A stretch of DNA of 64,000 bases from Bin55 sp965199895 (GTDB lineage: Bacteria; Pseudomonadota; Gammaproteobacteria; Pseudomonadales; Azotimanducaceae). Below, in pieces: positions 46,212 to 55,205 of this stretch. The position numbers and the translations under genes are program-made. Under the pieces are notes generated by a model that had not been told where the DNA came from, ran no database searches, and saw only the letters and a list, made by a program, of their open reading frames with translations. The number at the start of each line of letters is the position of its first letter. Within the stretch, counting starts at the first letter, position 1. The stretch is taken from NCBI GenBank assembly GCA_965199895.1, contig CBDATJ010000016.1, positions 62,001 through 126,000 on the forward strand, given 5' to 3'.

Positions 46212-46919
46212 TTGTACATACGGACACTAAATCGGCAGTACGATCAACTTCGGCCCATCTCAGTCGAACGCAACTATAGCAAAAATTCTTTAGGATCGGT
46301 CTGTATTGCTGTGGGAAATACCAAGGTTATATGTACCGCGAATATCGAGACTAAAGTGCCCCAGTTTTTGAAGGGTACTGGCAGGGGCTGGTTGACCGCA
46401 GAATACGGTATGTTACCCGGATCAGGGCATACTCGGATTAGTCGAGAAGCAGCTCAAGGCCGACAGTCGGGACGAACGGTTGAAATCCAAAGACTCATTG
46501 GTCGAAGCCTTCGACAAGCAGTCGATTTGGACCAAATTGGTGAATGCACTATCAGAATTGACTGTGATGTGATACAAGCGGACGGAGGCACACGAACTGC
46601 TGCAATTTCGGGTGGTTGCATCGCGCTATACGATGCTCTGCAGACTGTCAATGAAAATTCTTTCAAAGGATTTGTCGCTGCAGTGAGTGTTGGCGTAGTA
46701 CGTAAAAAACTACTGTTGGATTTGGAGTATGTTGAAGATTCTTCTGCTGATACTGATTTGAATATTGTGATGCTCCAGGATTCAGGGTTCATTGAAGTTC
46801 AGGGTACTGCTGAGGGACAACCATTACGACCCGAACAACTGACCAAACTACTTGATTTGGGACAAAAAGGAATTGATCAGTTTTTTGAAATACAACGAGA
46901 GAGCTTAAATCTATCATGA
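46212..46919 (+). CDS. rph: Ribonuclease PH
   Basis: The 235-residue phosphorolytic exoribonuclease shows TRISREAAQGRQSGRTVEIQ, LIGRSLRQAVDL, IDCDVIQADGGTRTAAISG and DLEYVEDSSADTDLN. It trims tRNA 3' ends. The start is TTG at 46212, six bases after TGAGGG; there is no alternative ATG upstream of the conserved RNY segment. It overlaps pyrE by four bases, so the two are translationally coupled, as in E. coli. Confidence 0.96.
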   Translation: MYIRTLNRQYDQLRPISVERNYSKNSLGSVCIAVGNTKVICTANIETKVPQFLKGTGRGWLTAEYGMLPGSGHTRISREAAQGRQSGRTVEIQRLIGRSLRQAVDLDQIGECTIRIDCDVIQADGGTRTAAISGGCIALYDALQTVNENSFKGFVAAVSVGVVRKKLLLDLEYVEDSSADTDLNIVMLQDSGFIEVQGTAEGQPLRPEQLTKLLDLGQKGIDQFFEIQRESLNLS

Positions 46920-47566
46920 TTTCAGCAACTGCATTCATTGCTGATATGATCCAAGAACGCGCACTCAAATTTGGAGGATTCACACTGAAATCCGGGCTAA
47001 AAAGCCCCTACTTCTTTAATCTCGGTAGCATTGCTTCAGCAGAGGGATTAAACAAGATTGGATTTGCTCTAGCTCAACGAATTCATGACTTAAATCTGAA
47101 TCCAGAGGTGATTTTCGGACCCGCATACAAAGGAATCACTCTTGCAACGGTAACCTCTCTGAATCTGCTCAACTTCGGTATGAGTGTTTCCATCGCTTAT
47201 GATCGGAAAGAGGTTAAATCACACGGCGAAGGTGGACAGCTGATCGGCTGTAATTTAGAATCTAAACGTGTACTCATCATTGATGATGTGTTCACCAATG
47301 GAGCATCCAAAGTTCATGCTCAAGAAGTCATCTGTGCTCATGGAGGAGTCCCCATTGGGGTTTTAGTAGCTTTTGATCGGCAGGAACGAGATCCAGCGAG
47401 TGGACGATCTTTCCTAGAAGTAGTTGAAGAACGTTTGCAACTAGGGATCTATTCGGTTGCTTCGTTGCAACACTTGCTCGCTTATCTCGCTATGCATGAG
47501 GATCTCAAAGCGACTGAGCAGCGACTGCGAGATTACGCAGCCAATAGTTGCGCTATTCAGGGATAA
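46916..47566 (+). CDS. pyrE: Orotate phosphoribosyltransferase
   Basis: The 216-residue enzyme has FTLKSGLKSPYFFNLG near residue 22, FGPAYKGITLAT, the flexible loop YDRKEVKSHGEGG and the PRPP motif VLIIDDVFTNGASK near residue 120. It joins orotate to PRPP in pyrimidine synthesis. In E. coli rph-pyrE is under attenuation by UTP; no attenuator was identified here because the genes overlap. The stop overlaps algC by 14 bases on the opposite strand. Confidence 0.97.
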   Translation: MISATAFIADMIQERALKFGGFTLKSGLKSPYFFNLGSIASAEGLNKIGFALAQRIHDLNLNPEVIFGPAYKGITLATVTSLNLLNFGMSVSIAYDRKEVKSHGEGGQLIGCNLESKRVLIIDDVFTNGASKVHAQEVICAHGGVPIGVLVAFDRQERDPASGRSFLEVVEERLQLGIYSVASLQHLLAYLAMHEDLKATEQRLRDYAANSCAIQG

Positions 47567-48941
47567 TTGATTCGCTGATCAATGTTTCGGGAAACAGTCG
47601 TTTGATTTCTCCGATGAAATGGTTTTTGATCATTTCGCGCCCATATCGAGATCCCAGTTCGTATCGCATCGTGATTTTGGGTGATGTATTGGAAGCTCTG
47701 AGTAGTCCCCAAGAATCAATATAGTCTACGCGGACTCCATCAATGTTTGAAACTTTACCGGGGCCAAATGACCCCAGTTTCGCAAACTTTTCGATCATTT
47801 TGAACTTCTCTGAATCGGTGGTCTCCAGTTCTAACTCAGGACTCGCGAAAGTGTTCGGGAGGTCTTTCATGTAAAGATGCAGAGATTTCTTGTCCTCTGA
47901 CAATGTCTCCAACAGTCGTGCTGCACTGTAAAGTGCGTCATCAAAACCGTACCATCGGTCTGCAAAACAAATGTGACCACTAAATTCTCCTCCCATGGGA
48001 GCTTTCAATTCGCGTATCTTTTGTTTAATGTGGGTGTGCCCAGTTTTCCACATCACGACTTCGCCTCCCCATCCACGGATGGCATCAGTCGTGACTTTTC
48101 CACATTTGACATCAATGATTATGGGGGCTTCTGGGTTTTCTTTTAGCACGCTACGACACAAATAAGCAATTAACGTGTCTGCAGGCATGATGTTGCCCTG
48201 ACTCGTGACCACACCAATCCGGTCTCCATCACCATCAAAAGCAATCCCCAACTGCAGTTTTCGCTTCTCTACCTTCTCTATGAGATGAAATAGGTTTTGA
48301 GGCATTGAAGGGTCGGGGTGATGATTTGGGAAATTTCCGTCTGGTTCAGCAAATAGTGGTACTACCTCACAACCCAATCTCTTGAATAACTCTGGTACGA
48401 GTACACTCGTTGCCCCATTACCACAATCAATCGCCACTCTGAGTTTTCGCTTCAAATTTATGCCGCTGACGATTTCTTCCATGTAATCTTCTAGAACGTC
48501 GTCTGTGGTCACAGTCCCTGGCTTGGAAGCATCTTTTACTTCAGGAAGGAAGGAATAAAGCTCTTGAAGTTCATCACCCGCATACGGAATTCCGTTCATC
48601 ATGCACTTGAGACCGTTGTATTCTGGAGGGTTGTGGGAACCCGTGATCATGATCCCCGTGCCCGTTTTAAGATGATGAGTTGCATAGTACAGTACTGGAG
48701 TGGGTACGACTCCTATATCGATACAGTCTATCCCAGCTGTGGTTAATCCAGCCAGTAACTCTCGACGAAGTATGGGTGTGCTGAGTCGAACGTCACCCGC
48801 GACTACCACTGCCTTTGAACCGTTTTCAATTGCAACGTTCGCAAATGCTCTACCAATGGCAAAAGTTGCTTCTGGAGTGAGTTCATCCTCTACTCGTCCA
48901 CGAATATCGTAGGCACGAAAAATGTTCTTAGGTATGTCCAT
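47553..48941 (-). CDS. algC: Phosphomannomutase/phosphoglucomutase AlgC type
   Basis: The product of about 462 residues is an alpha-D-phosphohexomutase: FRAYDIRG at the start, the phosphoserine loop MITGSHNPPEYNG (Ser near residue 102), the metal loop FDGDGDRIGV near 240, the sugar loop GGEFSGH near 320 and a C-terminal phosphate-binding domain with RASNTSPKITMRYE. It supplies mannose-1-P or glucose-1-P for envelope sugars. ATG at 48941 is chosen because AGGAG lies nine bases upstream. dut and argB, usual neighbours in pseudomonads, are missing. Confidence 0.93.
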   Translation of the reverse strand: MDIPKNIFRAYDIRGRVEDELTPEATFAIGRAFANVAIENGSKAVVVAGDVRLSTPILRRELLAGLTTAGIDCIDIGVVPTPVLYYATHHLKTGTGIMITGSHNPPEYNGLKCMMNGIPYAGDELQELYSFLPEVKDASKPGTVTTDDVLEDYMEEIVSGINLKRKLRVAIDCGNGATSVLVPELFKRLGCEVVPLFAEPDGNFPNHHPDPSMPQNLFHLIEKVEKRKLQLGIAFDGDGDRIGVVTSQGNIMPADTLIAYLCRSVLKENPEAPIIIDVKCGKVTTDAIRGWGGEVVMWKTGHTHIKQKIRELKAPMGGEFSGHICFADRWYGFDDALYSAARLLETLSEDKKSLHLYMKDLPNTFASPELELETTDSEKFKMIEKFAKLGSFGPGKVSNIDGVRVDYIDSWGLLRASNTSPKITMRYELGSRYGREMIKNHFIGEIKRLFPETLISESIIPE

Positions 48942-48986
48942 GGATCGCAACTCCTAAGGATGGAGAAACAGTTTGTGCTGTGTGAC

Positions 48987-50210
48987 TCAAGTAGCTCGGT
49001 TGGTCGAATCCTGAAATGCAGCAGACACCATCTCAATCACCTGTCGAGCAATCGCCTCTTTGGGTGCTTGTGGAAGTGTGGTTTCAGAATCCAACATGAT
49101 CACTGTAACCTCATTCTCGTCTGATTTGAACCCAATCTTTTGATTAGCGACATTATTTGCGATGATGGCATCGAGCTTCTTGCGTTGTAGCTTTTCGCGA
49201 GCGTTGACAATGAGATTATCGGTCTCAGCAGCAAATCCAACGACAAACGGTTTGGGATCCGAGTGAGAAACTAAACTAACAATGTCTTCGTTTTCGATTA
49301 ATTCAAGAGTCCATCCACTGTTAGCTGATTCAGTATTGTGTTTGATTTTCTGGTCGCTCATCGTCTTCGGTCGGTAGTCGGCTACCGCAGCGACAGAGAA
49401 AAAGATGTCACACAATGGGAGCACGTCTTGTACTGCTTCACTCATTTCAGCTGCACTCGAAACATCAATTCTTTTGATTCTTGGATCCGCATTCAGTTGC
49501 ACTGGACCGCTAATTAAGGTCACTGTTGCTCCAGCAGAGAGTGCTGCATGGGCAATAGCAAACCCCTGCTTTCCTGAGCTCCAATTACTCAAATATCGAA
49601 CGGGATCAATGGATTCTTGTGTCGGTCCGGCGGTGACAACCACATTCACCCCTTTCAGAGTTTGAGGCCACGGATTAAGAACGTCTTCGATACATTCGAC
49701 AATCGCTTGAGGTTCACACATGCGTCCCAACCCCACATCTCCGCAAGCTTGATCTCCGTGAACCGGACCAACAATGATGACACCATCATCTTTGAGTTGT
49801 TGAATATTTCTTTGCTGCGCAGGGTGTGCCCACATGGCCTGATTCATTGCAGGTGCCACCATTACTGGTGCGTTAGTGGCGAGATAGACCGTAGATAACA
49901 AATCATCACTCTGTCCATGAACCATCTTTGCGATAAATTTGGCAGTAGCTGGAGCGATAAGTAGCACATCCGCCCACTTAGCAAGTTCAATATGACCCAT
50001 AGTTCTTTCAGCATCCAAATCCCAAAGATCGCTACGAACTCTTCGCGATGTCAATGCAGTCAAAGTCGTTTCTGTAACGAAGTGTTTAGAACCATCTGTC
50101 AGAATCACACACACCTCATGTCCACGGGTCGTCAGAAGACGAACGAGTTCGGGGGTCTTGTATGCCGCTATACCGCCAGTGATACCAAGTAGGATTTTGC
50201 TCGCTTGCAT
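48987..50210 (-). CDS. coaBC: Bifunctional CoaBC (PPC decarboxylase/PPC synthetase)
   Basis: The 407-residue protein has an N-terminal flavin decarboxylase domain (ILLGITGGIAAYKTPELVR, APATAKFIAKMVHG, APAMNQAMW) and a C-terminal synthetase domain (VVVTAGPTQESIDPVRYLSN, FSVAAVADYRP, IIANNVANQKIGF). It makes 4'-phosphopantetheine for coenzyme A. The catalytic cysteine of the decarboxylase is in the HGDQACGDVGLGRM region. It is divergent from rpmB across 144 bases and is followed directly by algC. Confidence 0.96.
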   Translation of the reverse strand: MQASKILLGITGGIAAYKTPELVRLLTTRGHEVCVILTDGSKHFVTETTLTALTSRRVRSDLWDLDAERTMGHIELAKWADVLLIAPATAKFIAKMVHGQSDDLLSTVYLATNAPVMVAPAMNQAMWAHPAQQRNIQQLKDDGVIIVGPVHGDQACGDVGLGRMCEPQAIVECIEDVLNPWPQTLKGVNVVVTAGPTQESIDPVRYLSNWSSGKQGFAIAHAALSAGATVTLISGPVQLNADPRIKRIDVSSAAEMSEAVQDVLPLCDIFFSVAAVADYRPKTMSDQKIKHNTESANSGWTLELIENEDIVSLVSHSDPKPFVVGFAAETDNLIVNAREKLQRKKLDAIIANNVANQKIGFKSDENEVTVIMLDSETTLPQAPKEAIARQVIEMVSAAFQDSTNRAT

Positions 50211-50354
50211 GGGATGGAATTTCAGGTGCTAAGTGTGTATTTTCCAAAATCTTAACAAAAAGTGTAAAGGACGGACCATGGCTAGCCGTTCATTTTTGAG
50301 TTCACAGTGTCTTTTCGCTAAAATATCATGGCAATTTGCTACTAGAGACTGGTA

Positions 50355-50591
50355 ATGAGTCAAGTTTGCGAAGTCACAGGGAAACGCCCCATGACCGGCA
50401 ACAATGTCTCGCACGCCAACAACACAACCCGGCGTCGTTACTTGCCAAACTTACACTATCATCGATTCTGGGTACCGAGTGAAAAACGGTACGTTAAACT
50501 GCGTGTATCCACTACTGGCATTAGACTCATCGATAAGAGAGGGATTGAATCAGTCCTTGCAGATATGCGCAAACGAGGAGCTAAGGTCTAA
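50355..50591 (+). CDS. rpmB: 50S ribosomal protein L28
   Basis: The 78-residue basic protein starts MSQVCEVTGKRPMTGNNVSH and contains RRRYLPNLHYHRFWVPSEK, the L28 pattern at normal length. It belongs to the large ribosomal subunit. The stop overlaps the rpmG start by one base (TAATG). First gene of rpmB-rpmG-mutM. Confidence 0.97.
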   Translation: MSQVCEVTGKRPMTGNNVSHANNTTRRRYLPNLHYHRFWVPSEKRYVKLRVSTTGIRLIDKRGIESVLADMRKRGAKV

Positions 50592-50746
50592 TGAGAGACA
50601 AAATCAAACTCGTATCCAGTGCTGGAACAGGTCATTACTACACGACTGATAAGAACAAGCGGAACACTCCAGACAAATTGGAATTTCGCAAATACGATCC
50701 AGTAGTGCGAAAGCACGTTCTCTATAAAGAATCCAAGATCAAGTAA
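50591..50746 (+). CDS. rpmG: 50S ribosomal protein L33
   Basis: The 51-residue protein reads MRDKIKLVSSAGTGHYYTT and ends VRKHVLYKESKIK, matching L33 minus the first four residues of the E. coli form. It has no zinc-binding cysteines (C-minus type). Its TAA stop is followed immediately, in the same frame, by the first codon of mutM. Confidence 0.96.
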   Translation: MRDKIKLVSSAGTGHYYTTDKNKRNTPDKLEFRKYDPVVRKHVLYKESKIK

Positions 50747-51553
50747 ATCCCTGAACTTCCCGAAGTCGAGATTACTCGACGGGGCATTGCTCCTCATGTT
50801 AAAGGGGCAGAATTAACTGCAGTAGTCGTACGCAATCCTAATCTACGATGGCCTGTGGTCCTTCCACAAAATCTATCGGGTCAACAATTAGTGTGTGTCG
50901 AACGAAGAGCGAAATACCTTTTATTTCGGCTAAGCCAAGGCACCTTGATTCTTCACTTGGGGATGAGCGGACACCTCAGTGTAGTAGCAGAAAGTGATCA
51001 GCACCAAAAGCACGATCACGTTGACCTAGCATTCAACAATGGTTGCGTAGTGAGGTTTAATGATCCTCGAAGATTTGGCAGTCTACACTGGCAACCAAAA
51101 GACACAGTTCATTGGACTCTTGAAAACTTAGGTCCAGAACCCCTCACTGAGGATTTCACCGGTAAGTATTTGCACCAAGTTTCTCGGAATCGAAAACGGT
51201 GTATTAAATCTCTATTGATGGACTCAAAAATTGTAAGCGGGGTCGGTAACATCTATGCTAACGAAGCATTGTTTGCTGCTGGTGTACGTCCTCACCACCA
51301 GAGTAGTCGAGTCACAAAGGCACAGTGTGAGGCTATCGTGAAAGCAATCAAGGAAGTCCTTGAAGCTGCACTAGTATTAGGTGGAACCACACTCCGTGAC
51401 TTCATGGGTGCACAGGGTGAAAGAGGTTACTTTGCTCTGAAATTACAGGTCTATGGATGCGGAGGTCAACCCTGCTCAAAGTGTGAAACAACCTTGATGC
51501 TAACCAAGTTAAACCAACGGCAAACCGTGTATTGTCCCAATTGTCAACGCTGA
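50747..51553 (+). CDS. mutM: Formamidopyrimidine-DNA glycosylase (AUC start codon)
   Basis: The frame directly after the rpmG stop reads ATC CCT GAA CTT CCC GAA, giving PELPEVE, the invariant MutM N-terminus. Pro2 is the catalytic nucleophile and Glu3 is essential, so translation must begin at this ATC. The first ordinary start, a GTG at 50855, would remove both. The result is 268 residues, against 269 in E. coli. Also visible are the catalytic lysine in RRAKYLLF, HLGMSGHL, NEALFAAGVRPH and the zinc finger CGGQPCSKC plus YCPNC. It removes 8-oxoguanine. A sequencing error (ATG read as ATC) cannot be excluded. Confidence 0.93.
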   Translation: MPELPEVEITRRGIAPHVKGAELTAVVVRNPNLRWPVVLPQNLSGQQLVCVERRAKYLLFRLSQGTLILHLGMSGHLSVVAESDQHQKHDHVDLAFNNGCVVRFNDPRRFGSLHWQPKDTVHWTLENLGPEPLTEDFTGKYLHQVSRNRKRCIKSLLMDSKIVSGVGNIYANEALFAAGVRPHHQSSRVTKAQCEAIVKAIKEVLEAALVLGGTTLRDFMGAQGERGYFALKLQVYGCGGQPCSKCETTLMLTKLNQRQTVYCPNCQR

Positions 51554-52358
51554 TCTAAACAGATCTAGCATTCCACCTTAACAGGAACGATATACCTGTC
51601 AAAGTATTTCTGATGTTCATCATGAGTGGATATTGTCGCAAATGCTAGAATTTGAAGAAAAGTTGTCCTCTTACACTCGTTGGTGCTCCTTACCAACAGT
51701 CAGTCGTTCTTCAATGAATAGACCGTATTCGTCGATAATTTGAACAAAACAGCCTACTCAGAAGTGAATGAGACATGACAAAATTGGACTCAAGAGGGTA
51801 AGCTGTATTTCTACAGGTACAGGATGGTTGAAGTCGCACGAGTTGAACTCCAGTGGGTAGCAGTCAGATAAACCCTGCTGAGTGTTTTTTCGGTAAATTG
51901 AACCGAGAACTGAGGGGGGAGATTCCAGTGTCCCGAGAGAATGACAGAACTATATGGTTATTTCATCCGAATGAACGAGCAAATTAGTGAGAATGCTGAT
52001 CACCAACATCCATTTCGACCTTGATACTTCAGACTCGAGGAGCTCCGCTGTCCAATAGTCCAAAAATTCCTGGGAGACAACATGTTCTGTCAACACACAG
52101 AAGCCTAGCTCATCAATAACTACACTCCACAATACAGCCAGTCCCCGTCATCAGCTAGAATTCAAAAATAAACATACGGTATCTAAATTGATGAGTAGTA
52201 CGATATTTGGAAAAATTATTCAATTATTGAGCCAATAAAGACCGAGACTTCCTAGGCTAATTGAATACATTGAGTACTTCTGATCTAGTCATCGATAGAT
52301 TTTAATTTGATGAGTGAAAAAAGTCCTCGGAATATTAAATATACGACACCAACGACAC
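51554..52358. other. 805-base region with no supported gene
   Basis: Short frames occur but none has a recognisable product or a convincing ribosome site. A GTTGGT-N7-ACCAAC hairpin lies at 51679-51697 without a T-run. Bases become clearly AT-richer after about 52150. It may be decayed sequence at the edge of the accessory patch. Confidence 0.45.
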
Positions 52359-52697
52359 CTATGGAAGCATTAAAAGAAAATAAACAACGGGAATCTTCCA
52401 CCAACTTATTCCGGAAGTAAAAATAAAACCTATAAACGGCGCCAAGGGAGGAGTTTCTGCACAATACCAACTATCACTATCGTCCTGAAAAAATCCCATA
52501 ATAATGAAAGTTATAGGTATTTGATAAGAAAACGAAGGCAATAAAATAGCCGGTGCAATAGAAATACCACCAATAATATAAAATATAATATCTAATTTTT
52601 TTACCGGTATCAGCTGAAATTGTTTTAAAGCACGTAATAGATATATAAACGCCAAACATCCAAACATAATGGACATATTGCTAAGTTGCACAGTCAA
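52359..52697 (-). CDS. Small hypothetical membrane protein
   Basis: The 112-residue frame is very hydrophobic, with about three membrane segments (roughly residues 8-24, 35-70 and 85-110). I recognise no family. The sequence is markedly AT-rich compared with its surroundings. After the stop, a shifted frame continues with SIGVVGVVYLIFRGLFSLIKL to a stop at 52285, which looks like one more membrane helix; a slip in the T-rich TTTTCTTTTAATG tract could have broken a longer gene. Start is uncertain (TTG at 52697 or ATG at 52676). It lies 26 bases after the next upstream gene on the same strand. Confidence 0.45.
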   Translation of the reverse strand: MTVQLSNMSIMFGCLAFIYLLRALKQFQLIPVKKLDIIFYIIGGISIAPAILLPSFSYQIPITFIIMGFFQDDSDSWYCAETPPLAPFIGFIFTSGISWWKIPVVYFLLMLP

Positions 52698-52723
52698 TTT
52701 CTCTATTTGAAACCACTAAACTC

Positions 52724-52924
52724 TTACTGACATTCGTCTTCAGGGTACCTTCGTTTCATTTCTTGTTCGAACAACTGCTGTTGTTCTTGTGCATTTAAAA
52801 GCCTTAATTGAGCATCTGTTATGCAATCATCAACATCAATACTGACACTGGTACTATTTCCACACATACTGATCATTAAAATAAAGATAATCAATAATTT
52901 CTTACCTATCTTAAGCATAATCAT
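52724..52924 (-). CDS. Small hypothetical secreted protein
   Basis: The product of about 66 residues has a basic N-terminus and hydrophobic core (KIGKKLLIIFILMISMCG) like a signal peptide. An acidic and glutamine-rich part follows (DAQLRLLNAQEQQQLFEQEM) with two further cysteines. The ISMC position is only a poor lipobox because methionine precedes the cysteine. No family was recognised. AT-rich; likely co-transcribed with the downstream small membrane protein. Confidence 0.45.
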   Translation of the reverse strand: MIMLKIGKKLLIIFILMISMCGNSTSVSIDVDDCITDAQLRLLNAQEQQQLFEQEMKRRYPEDECQ

Positions 52925-52930
52925 GGTCAA

Positions 52931-53654
52931 TCTGTGGTGCCCTCTATGGTGGCCATGATTGTATCCATCATCTTATCAACCAATTCATCGTCACTCATCT
53001 GATAGAGATAAAAACAATCTTGTGTTCTGAATTTGCACTCTCGTCAAATTCGTTTTCATTTGAGCACCCAAATTTCGGCAAGGTCATCAATCAAATATGT
53101 GCAGGTGATCATGGGAAATGCGGTTCCTAGGATATGCGAACGGATGAAACAAAGAACGCATGCACTTTTGCTACGGACCAATGGTATAGGCAAATCCCCC
53201 TTTAGTCCATTTTCATGAATGGCTGGAGGTGGAGAAATATGAGCCACTGTTCATCAGACAGATTGATCAATGGGATAAGTTTGGTACCAACTTGGTCTAC
53301 CCGGAGCTCTAATTCCATGCAACAAACCAAACAGCAATAGAAGCCAAATAGGAGATGATATACCGACTATGTTTCAGAAAACTGGTGACAATAACAGACA
53401 GAACACCCCCAATGGCTATAAGAAAATTGATGAATTCTTGAGTGGGTTCGAGATACCTCAACCCATCTATTGCAGGAAAAAGTTCAGACTACTACTGAAT
53501 AGCTTAACGGAACAATGGCGAATATCCGCAATAAATGGGTTGTCACCAAGCTGTTGTTATGAGAGATTAACCTGAAGTTGTGCTGTCCTTCCAGTTCATA
53601 CACTTGCCATTGACTGTTAATTCCTTAGTGTTTTCTCTCTATGCTTATTAGTTT
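52931..53654. other. Degraded region, possible transposase remnant
   Basis: No intact gene is supported. In one plus frame from 53221, WLEVEKYEPLFIRQIDQW is followed by a W-N8-YP spacing and, after a stop, by NQTAIEA, which recalls the C-terminal pattern of IS256-type transposases (W-x8-YP ... TTNAIES). Several stops and frame changes interrupt it. The resemblance is weak. Confidence 0.25.
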
Positions 53655-54986
53655 CTATCTGTCATAGTTTACGGGTAAACCCACCCTGTCAGAGACTATT
53701 TTGTCGTTCTCAAAGACTAAATTCCCATTCAAAAAAGTATGTGAGATTTTCGACGAAAATGTCATTCCAGAGAAGGGTGTCCAACCGCATTTCGACCATA
53801 CCCGCCGTGCGTTTACTTCAACATGTTGTTGAGGTTCAACCACTATCACATCCGCAAAGTAACCTTCTCTCAAAAAACCACGTTCCCGAATCTGGTATCG
53901 CATTGCTGGGGCATGAGAAGTCTTATGTACGATTCGTTCAAGGGAAAAGATACCTTCAGAGACTAATTCAAGCAAACACTGCACCACATACTCGACTAAA
54001 GGGAGCCCAGCAGGTGCATCCATGAACGAGGATTCGTGCTTTTCCGCGAAAGTGTGCGGAGCATGATCCGTAGCAATGCAATCAATCCGGTCTTCATTAA
54101 CCGCTTTCCTCAAAGCATCTCGGTCAGATTGGTATTTGATAGATGGATTACATTTGATATCTGCACCTTTACTCGCATACCATCTGGAATCAAAAAACAA
54201 GTGATGGGCACAAACTTCAGCCGTAATATGCTTGTTTTGGATTTCTCCTGGTTCGAACAGCTGCATCTCTCGTTCCGTGGTCAGATGAAGCACATGTAAC
54301 CGAGTACCGAATCGCTTCGCAAGATCGACTGCCATCGATGAAGACAAGTAACACGCCTCAGCAGAGCGTATTTTCGCGTGGAGCTCTGGCGGAGGATTTA
54401 CACCATAACGAGCCCGTGCTTCAGCTTCATTGTGCTGGATAGTAGGGGTGTCTTCACAGTGAGTGGCTATCAATATGGGACAAGATTCAAAAATGTTCTC
54501 CAACGTTGCAGGGTCGTCGACCAACATATTGCCGGTTGATGCTCCCATGAACACTTTAACTCCACAAGCCAGAGAAATATCAACGGACTTGATCTCTTCG
54601 AGATTTTCGTTGGTTGCACCCAAATAAAACCCGTAGTTCGCGAGTGAGGACTGTTGAGCACGTTGATGCTTTTCGACTAACCGTTCTTTTGTTGTCGTTT
54701 GCGGTATGCAGTTGGGCATTTCCAAATAACTGGTGACCCCTCCAGCCACTGCTGCACGCGATTCAGTCTTGATAGTCGCTTTGTGCTCCATCCCTGGCTC
54801 TCGGAAATGTACCTGGTCATCAATCATCCCCGGTAATACCCAAGCTCCGTTTACGTCGATTTCAACGCGGCCCGAGGCTGTTCCCCCAACCTGGCTAATC
54901 CGATCATTGGTTATCGCTAGATCACCTTCTTGAGTTTTGTATTCGTTGACTATGGTCGCGTTTTTTAGAACGACAGAGTGTTGCAT
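53655..54986 (-). CDS. pyrC: Dihydroorotase (class I)
   Basis: The 443-residue amidohydrolase has the metal motif DQVHFREPG near residue 57, GGVTSYLEMPNCIPQT, GVKVFMGASTGNML (likely carboxylated lysine), HVLHLTTEREM, ICAEVCAHHLFF-like metal region (TAEVCAHHLFFD) and the catalytic ATDHAPHTFAEK. It closes carbamoyl aspartate to dihydroorotate. This is the long class I form, not the 348-residue E. coli type. Allantoinase or hydantoinase are alternatives but the motifs favour PyrC. It is a single gene at the edge of the accessory patch. Confidence 0.9.
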   Translation of the reverse strand: MQHSVVLKNATIVNEYKTQEGDLAITNDRISQVGGTASGRVEIDVNGAWVLPGMIDDQVHFREPGMEHKATIKTESRAAVAGGVTSYLEMPNCIPQTTTKERLVEKHQRAQQSSLANYGFYLGATNENLEEIKSVDISLACGVKVFMGASTGNMLVDDPATLENIFESCPILIATHCEDTPTIQHNEAEARARYGVNPPPELHAKIRSAEACYLSSSMAVDLAKRFGTRLHVLHLTTEREMQLFEPGEIQNKHITAEVCAHHLFFDSRWYASKGADIKCNPSIKYQSDRDALRKAVNEDRIDCIATDHAPHTFAEKHESSFMDAPAGLPLVEYVVQCLLELVSEGIFSLERIVHKTSHAPAMRYQIRERGFLREGYFADVIVVEPQQHVEVNARRVWSKCGWTPFSGMTFSSKISHTFLNGNLVFENDKIVSDRVGLPVNYDR

Positions 54987-55205
54987 TTAGCTCCTTGGTT
55001 AGTTGAGTGATGCTGACTTGGCGTTGAGGTTGAGGATAGAAACTGAGTATTTTGCTTTCCGTCATGAAGACTGAGCTTTTTGAATTCTTGTGAAGATGAA
55101 AATTTGCAGTCTGAAATCAAAATAAGTTGCTCCAACACAGAGATTAGAATCCATGTTCACCTTTCAACAACCTCCGACATACACCTCAATCTTCCACCAC
55201 TTTAA

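Noticed and set aside
51950..52132. 60-codon minus frame after mutM
   Set aside because: No family, no clear ribosome site, and no support from codon pattern.
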